Source: Volvariella volvacea V23 (Eukaryota; Basidiomycota; Agaricomycetes; Agaricales; Pluteaceae). Taken from it: a stretch of DNA of 64,000 bases. The stretch is taken from positions 2,138,269 through 2,202,268 of the forward strand of contig KB722738.1 of assembly GCA_000349905.1 (NCBI GenBank), given 5' to 3'. Each line of letters starts with the position of its first letter. The stretch's first letter is position 1. A model generated the notes under the pieces. The model saw only the letters and a program-made list of their open reading frames with translations. It was not told the DNA's origin and made no database searches. This document shows, piece after piece, positions 1 to 11,241 of the stretch. The translations under genes and the position numbers were made by a program.

Positions 1-2192
1 TTCGGATGTGCCCATCTTCTCTTAGGATATATGCACATTAATATCGTGTCCAATATCACACTTGGGCGCTAGCTCGCACTATTTTCCAACTTGAGCGCAC
101 TATGTCGGAATAGAGTCTACATCAAGACGCCTACTCCGCATCCTAGCACAGTCCTACCCATCATTGCCCCGGCTTGATTCGGGTTCATATGTGGAGACAC
201 GTACTTCATTCCGTACCTCCCTTAGGATGGGCTTTCAATTTCCGTGCGCAGCGCATTACTGATACTGCGCAGCTTATCGGTGACTGGTACCGCAACTGAC
301 CCGAATCGTTCCCAGCTCCGAGCCATAAAACTGTATTGCTACAGCACATTTAATGTACGGCAAGTACGTTATTGCACCAAAATGCGACCCATATACGTGA
401 TCGCGACAAAGTGAGATTAACCGCATTAGCAGCACTCATAGGTATCGTCACCGCAGCAGGAGCTTCAGCTCGACCGTGCACCGATGTTGGATGTGGGAAC
501 AGGAGATTACATTCTATAGGCGCATATGGATATACACCTTCCTAGCACGTACATGCATACACCCAAGTCGCGGTGCGAGACAACACATGATTGGTTCCTT
601 GGCCGGGCTCGTCATGATATCATACCAGGTACCATCGAGCTTTTGCATGCAAGCGCGCTGATCATAGTGCTCGAACATATCGTGCCTCCACACGTTCGTA
701 TAGACAGCACATGCGACACCCAACTGCAGCTTCTGCACCGTGCTGCACCTTGAACTTCACTTGAAAAGCCAAAATGCTCGGACCCAGCAACTCCCGCTTC
801 ATCTCACCTCTTTGACTTCTTACCTTCCGGCCTTCTCGTCTTCTTATCTCGGCTCTCCAGACCCCAGACTTGAAAAAGCTCAAACTCAAACTCTAGCTGA
901 AGCTTCTGATCATGATCGTGATCGCGAACACACGATGCTTCTACCGGTGCGCATGCCAGTGCATTCTGATATCAGCCGTTACACAACTTTGAATTCCGTC
1001 AGCCAGTACCACCAAGCACGTAACCGACGGTTGATATCAGCGTCTGCGTGATGTTGCAGGTACTAGTCGGGAAAGATTTTCCCTGCGTCGTTTCCTCGGA
1101 TCTGCCGGGCACGTCAATAGCATGTCAGTGCTTGGTGTATACGTATATGCGCGTCAATATCAATCATTACGGTATGGGCGTGTACTCAAAAGGGTCACCT
1201 GGTGCTGGCAGGTGAGTACGTATGACCAGCCCAGTCATTCAGTCTGGTTCTTCGCGAGCTCGTGATGATCACACGGGCGTTCAAGTGAGTACATTGGACT
1301 TAGGAGTTGCTGCGGTGGCATCATGCGTCATGATCACGAACCTCCGAAATTCGGGGTCTTCTAGAGTCTAGAGTTGATGGTTGGTTATCTCACTCACCGT
1401 GTTATCTGTCTTCGAAGCTCATAACACTCCAGACGTTCGTCTAAATCAGTCCATTCAGGTTCAGAGAGTAAAAACACAACACAACCGAAAAGTCGAGAGC
1501 AAAAGCCGAGGATGTATTAACGAAGACGATATACCACTATAGGAACTAAAAACAAAAAAACGCAACAAGGAAATCGTACAACAGAGGACGTGCATATAAA
1601 CGAAAGCAAAAAAAGATTCGAGATCGAAATTCGAATGGGGAAGACCCTACTACCAGAGGAATTTATCAACGATTGTGTGATGTGACGTGAAGTAGAATGT
1701 AGCCTGAAAAAGGACAATAATAATTTTAAAAGGACAAGCCCCGGAAACGGGAACAAAAAACGTGGACGTGACTGAAATGGATGTGTGATTGTGATGATTG
1801 CGTGTGTAGATGGTTATAGTACAAAGTCCCTAAAAATCGAAAGACAAAAAAGGAGAGAGAAAAGAAAAGACGAAGGGGGAAAGAGGGTATGAAATGTAGA
1901 TGCTTTTTTGTGTAAGATCGTGAAGACGAGATGAAAGCCAAGAAGGATGAAGACGCCGGGCAAGGGGCGCCATCGGCGCGTTGATGTGTGTTTATCAGAT
2001 TGTACCGAGCAACGTTCTCGAGGTGTCCGACGTCAGCCCACGGGGTGTAGCCCAATTCTCCAGCCCATGCATCGGAGCATACCCAGCTCCGGCCTCCAAC
2101 TCCACTTCTCCTCCACCCCTAGCACTCCTGGACGTCCCCAAGTACAATGCCACCGACCCTACGGCATGTGGCAGATCCATATGTCTCCCCAT
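1..2192. other. Leading intergenic stretch, no gene recognised
   Basis: Only short overlapping reading frames occur here on both strands, with no recognisable domain, no consistent splice-linked frames and no repeats of note. The part from about 1450 to 1950 is A-rich on the plus strand (T-rich on the minus strand). It is probably the 3' flank or untranslated region of the minus-strand gene ending at 2193. Confidence 0.5.
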
Positions 2193-3185
2193 TCATGCCG
2201 CACAATCCACCATCTCCCAGTCCTCCTTGGCCGACCACTGGCTCGACCCAGCAAACGGCGACGGCTGACACACATCCATCATGACCACGTCCTCGGACGC
2301 GGACCCCGCGCCGTACCCGGCCTCGAACGTCTGCGCGGCCACAATCTTCTCGAGCTCCCGTGTGGCGGTCATGATCGACACCGCGAGGCGCGCGCCCATG
2401 TGCATGATCTTCTGGCCCTCGGGCGTGCCCATCATGCGGGTGATGAGCGCCTTGCGGTAGAGGTCGGGCTCGGGCTTTGAGCGCGGGAACGACGGCCGGT
2501 GCGGTTTGTGGGTCGGGTTCGGTGAGAGCGGGGAGGAGGTGGTCCGGGTGTTCTGGGTGCTTGTGCTTGTGTTTGTGCTGGGGCTTGTGCTGGGGCTATT
2601 TACGGAAGAGGTGGTGGCGGCAGAGGAGGGAGCGGAGGAAGGAGTGGGTGGGTGTGGTCGTGATGGGATGTGGGGTTGGATCTGCTGAGGCTGTGTCTTG
2701 GCCTGTGGGGTGGGGCCGTGTGCGCTACTGCGACGCGCTACAGCGGCTGCAGCGGCTGCTGCGCAGGAGGAGGGAAAAGGGACAGGGGTAAGGGGAGCTG
2801 CCTGGGAAGAGCTGGCGCTGGATGCCGCCTCGCGACGGGTCCGGATGGTGATGTGCCCGGATGAGAGTCTGTTGAGTGCTTTTTGCCTCTCGCGCTGTTC
2901 CTTGTAGTGCCGGAGCGAGCGGGTGTAAGGGACGGAGGGTGCCGCTGAGGGCGATGAGGACGATTGGGCCTCGAAGGCGGGCAGGACGAGGAGGGACTGG
3001 GTTCGGCGGAGAGAGCTCATGTCTGGTGTCGAAGTGCGGGGCACCTTGGTGGGTCTGGGGCTCGCTGCAGAAGAGGGAGAGGAAGACTGGAAGAAGGAAG
3101 AGGTGCGTTTCCGAGTCTGAGGCGGGGCGGGGGTGGTGCTGGCTCTGGGGGTCAGATTGGAGTTTTGGAGGGCGACAAGAGCCAT
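2193..3185 (-). CDS. Ser/Pro/Thr-rich orphan protein, single exon, 330 aa
   Basis: An uninterrupted ATG-to-TGA frame of 330 codons. The N-terminal two thirds are low-complexity: Ser, Pro, Thr and Ala rich, with a run of eight alanines near residue 140 and Ser/Thr/Asn stretches around residues 190-225. The C-terminal quarter is less biased. It holds a probable helix (RKALITRMMGTPEGQKI, then ARLAVSIMTATRELEKIV) and ends with an acidic/aromatic tail (DWEMVDCAA). This structured end is the part most likely to be under selection. I do not recognise a named family; the composition suggests an intrinsically disordered, possibly nuclear or regulatory, fungal protein. Several antisense frames cover the same DNA, but they lack domain content and follow its codon bias. 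The ATG is preceded by a pyrimidine-rich leader on the coding strand. Confidence 0.7.
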   Translation of the reverse strand: MALVALQNSNLTPRASTTPAPPQTRKRTSSFFQSSSPSSAASPRPTKVPRTSTPDMSSLRRTQSLLVLPAFEAQSSSSPSAAPSVPYTRSLRHYKEQRERQKALNRLSSGHITIRTRREAASSASSSQAAPLTPVPFPSSCAAAAAAAVARRSSAHGPTPQAKTQPQQIQPHIPSRPHPPTPSSAPSSAATTSSVNSPSTSPSTNTSTSTQNTRTTSSPLSPNPTHKPHRPSFPRSKPEPDLYRKALITRMMGTPEGQKIMHMGARLAVSIMTATRELEKIVAAQTFEAGYGAGSASEDVVMMDVCQPSPFAGSSQWSAKEDWEMVDCAA

Positions 3186-3632
3186 AAGTATGTGGGATGC
3201 TGAGGGGTGGAAGAAGGGCTAAAAAGGAGGAGACTTGATATTGTGTGGCAGGACAAAAGCGATACCCCGCAAGGAAGAAGGAGAGCCAGAGCGTGACTCC
3301 GAGTCACAATGCCACTGCCTTGAACACGCAACAATGTGACGTCACACCTCCGCTGGCTCAAAGGCAGTGCCGGAAACGGGTCCCTTTTCATCTCCAATTC
3401 AATCGCCCTCACGAGTTGCGTCGCCTGGCAATATGACGTTTCAGTGATCTGCATCAAGTCATCAGTGCAATGTACTGGCAGATGGATGTATTCGTGATTC
3501 AGCGTTGATACTGCTCGAAGCATACTTTTTTCATCACCCTTCGTGATACTCATCCATCCGAACATATCACTATTCGGTACTAGTGCCTCTGACGCTGACA
3601 GATATATCACAAGTGGGCCACTCCACTTGCCA

Positions 3633-4033
3633 CTAACAATTGCGAGCTAACCTTCGGACTTGAAACGACAAAAGGGTCGTTGTCAACGTCAAAGCAAGTG
3701 CCAAACCCATCCCCATCCAGACTCCGAGTGGCAGAAAGGAGATCAAGACCCGTGGGAGACCGACGGCTATTGCGGCATCTCGGAGCCGATGCCCTGCCTT
3801 AATTGGGCCGTCGGGGTTCGGCGCTTGTCCTGACTCGAATCGCAGCTGTACCTACTCAGATTGCGTATCGGGGCTATCCAAGACGCGAGAATGGATGCAG
3901 CCAGGACGAGGAGGACAATGGACAACAAAGCTTCTGCACTCGTTGAACGCAGAACTTTTCTGCCTGCGCGTGGTGGTGGTGTGTTCATCTCCTTTAGTCT
4001 TTTGCTTTCATGCTGCGGCCTCGAGTCTCCCAT
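3633..4033 (-). CDS. Small two-TM membrane protein, 107 aa, two exons
   Basis: Modelled as exon 1 4033-3856 and exon 2 3778-3633, with a 77-nt intron (donor GTAGGT, acceptor CCGAG) that joins in phase and leaves 107 codons plus TAG. The N-terminus is basic and hydrophilic (residues 1-33). A first hydrophobic segment follows at about residues 34-55 (ALLSIVLLVLAASILASWIA) and a second at about 68-98 (LISFLPLGVWMGMGLALAL and onward). The tail is short and basic (VRRLARNC). It would be a small integral membrane protein with both ends on the same side. No family is recognised. Support comes from two hydrophobic exons that join cleanly in frame; neither exon alone would be called. An upstream in-frame ATG-free extension to 4042 begins with GTG and was not used. 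Confidence 0.5.
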
Positions 4034-4534
4034 GACATGCACCCCATCGTTATCTTTTTCTTCACAATGTCGTCAGTCTGCCCACACGCACGACCTATGA
4101 TGTCGTTGCTTTCTCACCCAGAACGTTTACTCAGGGTTGAAGCTTATCCAAACAAGGATATCGTTGTCAGTGTCATTGTTCAATTAAACAAGTACGTAGC
4201 ACTATCGCAGTGTTCCAGATCCCGGTTGTTGACAAGGAACGCCTCTGCCCGGACGTAGCCCCTACATTTCGCAACGTCACACCATCCTAGTCTGCTAATT
4301 GACAACTAAAATGAACTAGTATGTCTCGTTTTTTGTCTTTTTATTATTTCTTCGGCGTTCAAATTTTTCAGTAGAACAATAACTCGATTGGGACCTGAAG
4401 TGCGGAGCGCGCTATCCAACCATCTTCCCATGCGAGGCGCACCACACTCCGTAATTCAGAGCCTAAACGGACCGGTTTTGAGGCGCTTGGCGTATTTCAT
4501 ACAGCCAGGGGATCATCTCACGTCTTTATGAAAT
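4034..4534. other. Intergenic, nothing recognised
   Basis: Five hundred bases between the small membrane-protein gene and the assembly gap. It holds only short frames in conflicting directions and no domain, repeat or RNA that I can support. Confidence 0.4.
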
Positions 4535-4634
4535 NNNNNNNNNNNNNNNNNNNNNNNNNNNNNNNNNNNNNNNNNNNNNNNNNNNNNNNNNNNNNNNNNN
4601 NNNNNNNNNNNNNNNNNNNNNNNNNNNNNNNNNN
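4535..4634. other. Assembly gap of 100 N
   Basis: Exactly 100 consecutive N characters. This is the conventional placeholder for a scaffold join of unknown size, so the true distance between flanks is unknown and sequence may be missing. An open frame that translates across the N block is an artefact. Confidence 0.98.
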
Positions 4635-6336
4635 ACGCCAAGCATCTAAAGTGCTAGCCGTCATTTCATTCAAATAGCATTTCCTCCGCTTTGACCGTCG
4701 ACCCATTGATTACAGTCAAGCATATATTCAGGTTCTCACAATGGTTTAGGGGTAGGTCACCCAGAGCATCATCGACTGTGCCATCTGTTCATCCATCTCT
4801 TCCGCGCCTTTTCTGTTTCTGTCACGGCCCATTTTCCACTCCGGCTTCTACGATCAAAATCTTATCAAGCGCTAGGGGAATCAATGCTATTCTTCTCCTA
4901 GAAGGCTTACTCTTTAAGAAATTTGGACCGTACGCTGTGGGAGGCTTTGTCCGTTACTGGGTGACATATGGGACTCGGCGTCTTTCCGCTAGGGGTTTCA
5001 CCTCGGTACGATTTTGCATCCGTGCTTGGTGCGGTCACTCGTGTTGTTCGTGTTTTCTGATTCTCCTGAGGTACGCCTAGTACGCTTCTAGACCCTGTCT
5101 GATGGAAATATTAGCTTCACTAATTCGGGTCTTAGATGAGATGGGGTATATGGACTCCTGAAACTGAGATGCCTAGTGTGGGTATGGACCAATGAGGAAC
5201 GAGAGTTGGTCTAGCTCGTCAATGATCTACACCAGCCACCTGGAGGTTTTTTCCACTGGCACTCTCTAGGTATTATTCAGGACACTTGAGTGAATGCGCT
5301 GGGTTTCTGGGTAATAGACTAGAGGTTGGTCAGCTGCTATTGTGCATTTAATCCGTCACCATTTGACCTCTTTTACTTTCATCCGTTTTGTGTTCAGTAC
5401 TTTTTTTGTCATGTCCCACCCTCTCTTAAAGGACCCATCGGATTGGAGATGCCATCTACCATGTATAGTCAATCTCATTCCTGCGACGCTGCATGCGACG
5501 ACGTCTGCTTCACGCGAGTGTTCAAGTGGTCGCCTTTATCTCGCTCTCACTCTTCGAGAGGCTCTTGGATTTATATCAAGGGATTGTGTATTTGGCCCAG
5601 TCTCGCCGTGGCTTCATGCCGGCACTACTGATAGTACAATTTAGACCAACATTAATCATAAGCAAGCTTTAATCTCGGGTGCGTTTCTCATCATTGCACC
5701 CCTTCTTGTACTGTATATTAAGGCTCGTGAAAGTTCTATTTCATTCGTTCAGGCACCAGAGGGTAGCGCATCATCTTTGCTACTCCTGTTCACTCTTCAT
5801 CCCTCAAGGCCCAAGGATAGTAAGCATTGCGGTGGTTGGACACTTTCGTCCCTTCATCCCTTGACTCAGACACTAAGCATTACTAGCCCAAATACGGGAA
5901 CAGCATCAATAATTGCACCGTAACATGTTGAATTTTAGGGATCGCATGACCAATTCAATACTGTATTCAATAGCAGGAGCTCAAGAACCGCAATGCCCCG
6001 GATATGGAAGCACTGTTCATTCGTCGTACTATCCTCGTATCGAGTCATGGACGAAGATATCGTGTATGTGGACAGAGAGATACGACCGCATCACGACGAG
6101 AATCGCCTCCTGTCTTCAACGAGTGGAAGCATGGCAAATGTCAAGGCATCCCATGTCACTGTCCGAGGCCAGGAATCATGTTGCAGTATCTCGAAAGGCC
6201 CTTAATGGCGCTTATCAGTGCGCCAATCGATTCAATTCCTTGAACGAAACGTAACAGGCACAAAGGCGCCAAAAGAACGATATAAGCTGTCCGAGCGTGG
6301 AGAACGGGGTTTGACAGAAACCACCACCATCCCAGT
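4635..6336. other. Intergenic stretch after the gap, no gene recognised
   Basis: Several plus-strand frames of 60 to 130 codons are present, for example 4691-5080 and 5326-5644. They overlap each other in different phases, begin with no convincing context and show no recognisable motif. The sequence is C/T-rich on the plus strand in places (about 5370-5420 and 5680-5830). It may be upstream regulatory sequence of the membrane-protein array, or degraded sequence. Confidence 0.4.
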
Positions 6337-8052
6337 ATGATCCTGGGTGCGCTCCTCATCGCCTACCTTGCTCGCACTATAGCCCACCCACTTCAATCCG
6401 CCCCAGATAACCCTGATCCTGATCCTGGTCCTACCAGTCTCTCCGCACTCAGCTCCATTAATCCCATTGCGATCGGCGCTGTCGCCTGCATCCAAAATCC
6501 TGCGAACGTCCGAACACTGTGGAATATCGTTTCTGGTTGCCTCACTACCATTGGCTTATGCACATGGGCTTCCATTCACCCTAATATCCCTGATCAGCAC
6601 GCCTCATGGCTTGCGAAGAAGACAGGAAGGGTCATGATAACCATTTGTGCATTACTAGCGCCGGAATGTGTCATAGTGTGGGCGATGAGGCAATGGATCG
6701 TGGCGGGTAAGGTTGAGAAGAAGTACCGAGGTGTGTAGTTTTCCACCCTACTTCCACTAGTTCGCTGATCATAGTCTTCAATTCGGCGAAACTTAGATCA
6801 TCGATGGACAAAGGCGCATGGGTTTTTTATCCAGATGGGTGGCTTTATCTTGGAGGATCAAGGAACATTCAAGAGTCTTGTCGTTAACGAAGAGGGGTTG
6901 GCTTGCATTGCAGCGCATGACCCCAGAGAGACACCAGAACTCTACAAAGGGGTCTTACCGGCCATCAGAGAGGAAGAAATAAACGATAAAGCGAAAGGAG
7001 ATTGGCTCACCAAAATGTTCGTATCGCTCCAGACGATATGGTTTGTTCTTCGGTGCATCGCTCGGTGGGCAGAAGGACTTGCAGTGACCGAATTGGAGGT
7101 GGTTACACTGGCATTTGCAGTGTTAAACTGCTTTACGTATATTTTATGGTGGAGCAAGCCGATGAATGCAGGATATCCCGTTTACTTCAAGGCAAATGGA
7201 GAACGAAGTTATGGACCCCGTGTCGAGTGCAAGGAAAATTGGGTTCTGTCGGAGATGTACCACGTAGGTACTGAGGAATGGGAAGCGTGGCTATGTCGTG
7301 GCGTCGTCAGCATCTATGGGGATATACTCATGGAGAGCGTCTTCACTCAATTGAGGCAGATGCCACGAAAAGCCGCCATCTTGTACGCTATTTTTTGTAG
7401 CCCATTTTATGTGGTGACTAGCCTACCCGAGATGATGCTCCATCACTTCAGGGCCTGTGCGGGTCTTTTCCCGATGGGCTTTAAATCTTTACACCATGCT
7501 CTCCATTATACCGATCTTCATACCTATTTTTCTGGAGAATTGACATTTAGAGAGAACTTTGTATTGGGGTGTGGATTCTCGTTGGTTGGAGCTTTATTTG
7601 GTGGTATCCACATGGCTGGATGGAACTTCGACTTCCCTAGTGAAAGAGAGAGAATGCTGTGGAGGGTATCATCGATCATTGTCACAGTAGTCCCGTTGTT
7701 TGTTGCATTGACAGCTCCGCTTAGTCAAATCTTCCTCAGGAAGGTGCCTGCACTCGAATACCTGATGGGAGATTGGCCTACTGGTAAGGCAAAATCTGTC
7801 CGAGTTGCTATGCTGATTGCTAAAGCAACTATAGGTTGGAGGCTCTTAACTGAAAATGGTCGTCCCTCAATCACGCAAATCTTAATGATTGTGGCTTTTC
7901 AGACTGTGATAATCTTTGGTTTTTATTGTAACAGCCCTTATTTACTCGCTCGCCTGATTCTTCTTGTTTTGGCTTTCATCAGCCTACGCGACCTCCCTCC
8001 TTCAGCATATCAAGAGGTAAACTGGACTACATATATTCCCCACGTCTCATAG
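6337..8052 (+). CDS. Multi-pass membrane protein, array copy 1, 549 aa
   Basis: Two exons, 6337-6730 and 6797-8052 (66-nt intron, donor GTGTGT, acceptor CTTAG, phase 1), giving 549 aa. Residues 1-18 form a hydrophobic leader (ILGALLIAYLARTIAHPL). Two hydrophobic segments follow in exon 1 (VRTLWNIVSGCLTTIGLC and ITICALLAPECVIVWAMRQ). Exon 2 opens with the family landmark HGFFIQMGGFILEDQG, then INDKAKGDWLTK, an aromatic/hydrophobic block ending LWWSKP, and YPVYFKANGERSYGP. It ends with three or four further hydrophobic segments and the C-terminal signature LRDLPPSAYQEVNWTTYIPH. I know this as a large, uncharacterised fungal integral-membrane family abundant in mushroom genomes; no biochemical role is established to my knowledge. 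It is the first of three direct tandem paralogues. The intron position is identical in all three, which supports the models and a recent common origin. Confidence 0.85.
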
Positions 8053-8256
8053 TCTACCCACTCGGGTAACAGCACAACATAGGGCAATTTTGTTTACGTT
8101 TCCTCAATCTCAGGATGCTCCCTTACCAAGAAAAACGTACATATTTTATCATGACCACGACCTATCATTCATCTGCACTTGCCTGTTTATCCTCGAAATA
8201 GTAGTCCTTTGTATTTGTCAAATCCGCTCGTGCTTTCAACATAATGGTCAAGACCT

Positions 8257-8422
8257 ATTAACTACTCCAGGACAAGCCCAGCGACAAAGCAAAGGAGACC
8301 AGCTTACCAGATTACTCGTACTTCATACGACGCAGTTTGTTATGAATTTTCTGATGCACAGAAAGCCTTATGGCGACGCACTTGAAACTGCTAATAGTCT
8401 GATCTCGTGGCTGTGCACGTGA
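8257..8422 (+). pseudogene. Remnant of a fourth array member
   Basis: One plus-strand frame here reads SKGDQLTRLLVLHTTQFVMN. It lines up with the conserved AKGDWLTKLLVILQTTWFIV segment of exon 2 in the neighbouring copies. Nothing matching the first exon, the HGFF..MGGF motif or the C-terminal half is visible next to it, and the frame closes at 8422. I read it as the decayed core of another tandem copy lying between copies 1 and 2. Only about 50 residues support the relationship. Confidence 0.5.
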
Positions 8423-8886
8423 CGTTCACCCGCAAGCGCTGAGGCTGTCAAGGTTCCTCAGCCACGACATTCAAGAGCTTCAGGTACAATTAAGTGGATA
8501 AACCTCACAATTACATCGCGGTAAGCTCAAACTCGCGACTAGCATAATCTGCTCAGTGCTTCATATGTAGGAATAGATTCAAGGTAAATCATGACCAGAT
8601 TCGGAAGGGTAAGCCCGCTCCAAATGCAACTCTACATCAATTTTTAAGGCGGAGTGCCCACATAAGGGAAACGCTACAAAAGATTGCGACTCAGTGATGT
8701 CCTGGAAAGTCTTCCTTAGCTTGGCAGCTACCTAGTGTTAATACCGCCTTAGGGTTATGTTCGGTCCAGAGTTGCCGTCCTCAGCGAGGTTGCCACGCAG
8801 TTGAAATGACGTTGGTTGGTTGATGTCGTCTATCTTATGCCGCCAGGCATGGAAACGAGTTGGGCAGAAACCACCACAATCCCAGG

Positions 8887-10619
8887 ATGATCCTGGCCGC
8901 ACTCCTCGTATTCTACCTTGCTCGTACAATAGCACACCCGCTCCAATCCATCCCGAATGATCTCAACTCCGATCTTGGTGTTACCAGCATCTCCACATTC
9001 GACCCCTTTGGCTCTATCGTGATGAACATCGTGGCACGCGCTCAAGAGGATCCTAGGAGAGTTCGGACGTTATGGAACATTGTCTACGGATGTCTTGCAA
9101 CCATCGCTCTATGCACATACACCTCAATTCATCCCAATATGCCTAACCGGCACGCATCCTTCCTCTCAAACAAAGTGCACAGAATCTCAACATCGATTTG
9201 TGCATTGGTGGCACCAGAACTGGTTATTCTATGGGCAGCAAGGCAATGGGTTGTGGCACGAAAGGTGGAAAAGAAATACCAAGGTTTGTGAAGCCACATT
9301 GCGGAAGAATAATAAGCTGATCTTCACATATCATGCAACCCACACATGCAGACAAGCAGTGGACGAAGACGCATGGGTTCTTCATCCAAATGGGTGGATT
9401 TATCTTGGAAGATCAAGGGACCTTCAAAGCCCTCGTCGTTGACAAGGAGGGTGGTGTGTGTATTACTGCCCAAGATGCCGCCCAGAACCCTGAAGGCTCC
9501 GAAGAGCCCGAGCAGAGGCTAGAACCTTACACTGGGGAATTGCCTGCCATATCAGAGGAAGAACTCAACGACAAGGCAAAAGGTGACTGGCTCACCAAGT
9601 TACTTGTCATACTACAAACGACATGGTTCATCGTCAGGTGTATTGCCAGGCGAGTAGAAGGGCTTACATTGACGCAACTGGAACTGGTTACATTGGCATA
9701 TGCAACCTTGAACGCTTTCACATACTTGTTTTGGTGGAGCAAACCGAAGGATGCTGCGTATCCAGTCTATTTCAAGGCCAATGGCGAGCGGCGTTACGGA
9801 CCACCGGTCGATTCGGGCCAGGGACAGGGTATGAAGCAGAGGCTCAACCGGTGGAAAGCATGGATACTTCGCTACACCCTGGTCGGTCCCGCTTGGCGCA
9901 GCGTGCTAGCTGTTAAGAGGAAGGTGTCCGAAGCAACCTTCTTTCCTTTGGTCGCTCTATATTACCTGCTCCTGGGCTTGCTCTTCGTCATCGTCATGCC
10001 CCTCGCGATATTGTACTGCCCATACGAGCTGTTGTATCGCCCCATGTCCGTCCACCTGTTGGTCTTGATGGGCTTTGACCTTCGTGGTTGGACGCCGTTT
10101 CCTCCAATCGGTCATTTTACGTATTATACTGGAGAGCTCAGTAGTCAGGAGATGCTCATGTTGAGGTGTGGGCTGTCCGTGATCGGGTCACTAGTCGGTG
10201 CAATTCATCTGCTTGGGTTGACCTTGGATCCCCCGAGCGGGAAGGACTGGAAAGTGTGCTCCATCGTGATTACAGTCATTCCTATCAGCGTCTGCCTGCA
10301 CGCTTTGATCTCTGTGCTGCTCCAGAAGCTCCAAGCCAAAGAAATAGCACGTAGAGATCATGCAGCATCACCTCAAGACTATTCTTCCATTCCTACGGCT
10401 CAAGGTGAAGATGCATCCGACGATGATGACCTCCACGGTATTGCTCACGTCGCTTTTGTGTACGGTGAGCTGGGGGAAGTTATCGGTATGGTCGTTGTGG
10501 CGGCTTATGGGCTAGCTCGTCTCTACCTTTTCTTCCTGGCCTACCTCGAACTTCCAAAGCTTCCTCCTTCTGCCTTCCAAGAAGTGGACTGGACTACCTT
10601 TATTCCTCATACCTCCTGA
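8887..10619 (+). CDS. Multi-pass membrane protein, array copy 2, 554 aa
   Basis: Two exons, 8887-9283 and 9352-10619 (68-nt intron, donor GTTTGT, acceptor TGCAG, phase 1), giving 554 aa. An in-frame ATG at 8860 would add nine residues (MGRNHHNPR), but 8887 matches the start of copies 1 and 3 (MIL.A.L..YLA). The family landmarks are all present: VRTLWNIVYGCLATI, HGFFIQMGGFILEDQGTFK, LNDKAKGDWLTKLL, LFWWSKP, YPVYFKANGERRYGP and the C-terminal LPPSAFQEVDWTTFIPH. It differs from copy 1 by an acidic linker near residue 490 (DASDDDD) inserted before the final hydrophobic segment. A further charged stretch (SEEPEQRLEP) lies near residue 175. These are likely cytosolic loops. The reading frame is intact, so it is probably functional. 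No substrate or activity can be inferred. Confidence 0.85.
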
Positions 10620-11241
10620 TCTGACTTTTCAACTCGTCCTCGTTTCCTCGTTTATGTTGAGTTTCATTCTCACACCTGCTTTTTGACCCCATCTTGGTAG
10701 ACGTCGGTGCAGTAGTTCTCTACTTGTGTTAGTATTCTGAATTCAAATGATATGACATGAAACACCGTGATCGAGGTGCTAGGACACACCTACTGGAGCT
10801 TCCAGGTAACTGGCTTAGATCTGTTGGTCCAATTCAGGTCGATTCTACCCTGCAGATATCACTTCAAATATGCGACTAAGAGTTCCATAAGACGACCTTG
10901 TGTTAGCCCCAGAGAATTTGGTTCCTACATGAGCTCATCTGTAGATTAGCCGCAATGCGAGTCCAAGATGCGTCGATTAGCAGTGTAGAGTTCTTACTAA
11001 TATCTATGTTCCACCGTGGCAAATACCACAAGCAGACAAAGTGCACTTTATTTCACTTCTCTTCCAGGCACAACCAACCTGCGCTCTAGCAGTGATCCCT
11101 TAAAATCTGTCACTAAATTATTGTGATCACGGATGGTGGCGCACCTTTCGGGCGCCTATTTGGCAAACCAATTAGGAAGAGGATTTAGAGCTGTATCTGG
11201 ATGTTTGATTCCCTATCGTCACTAATCACCCCCATTGAAGA
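10620..11241. other. Spacer between array copies 2 and 3
   Basis: About 620 bases containing only short frames; no remnant of the array family could be recognised here. It presumably holds the terminator of copy 2 and the promoter of copy 3. Confidence 0.4.

Noticed and set aside
1947..2480. 177-codon plus frame
   Set aside because: Antisense to the C-terminal part of the 330-aa orphan and its flank, with no domain; the minus frame has the better start and a structured end.
3152..3610. 152-codon minus frame overlapping the start of the 330-aa orphan
   Set aside because: It overlaps the ATG region of that gene in another phase, has no motif, and its sequence resembles translated promoter DNA.
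4518..4706. Minus frame translating across the N block
   Set aside because: Most of its codons are unknown bases; it is an artefact of the assembly gap.
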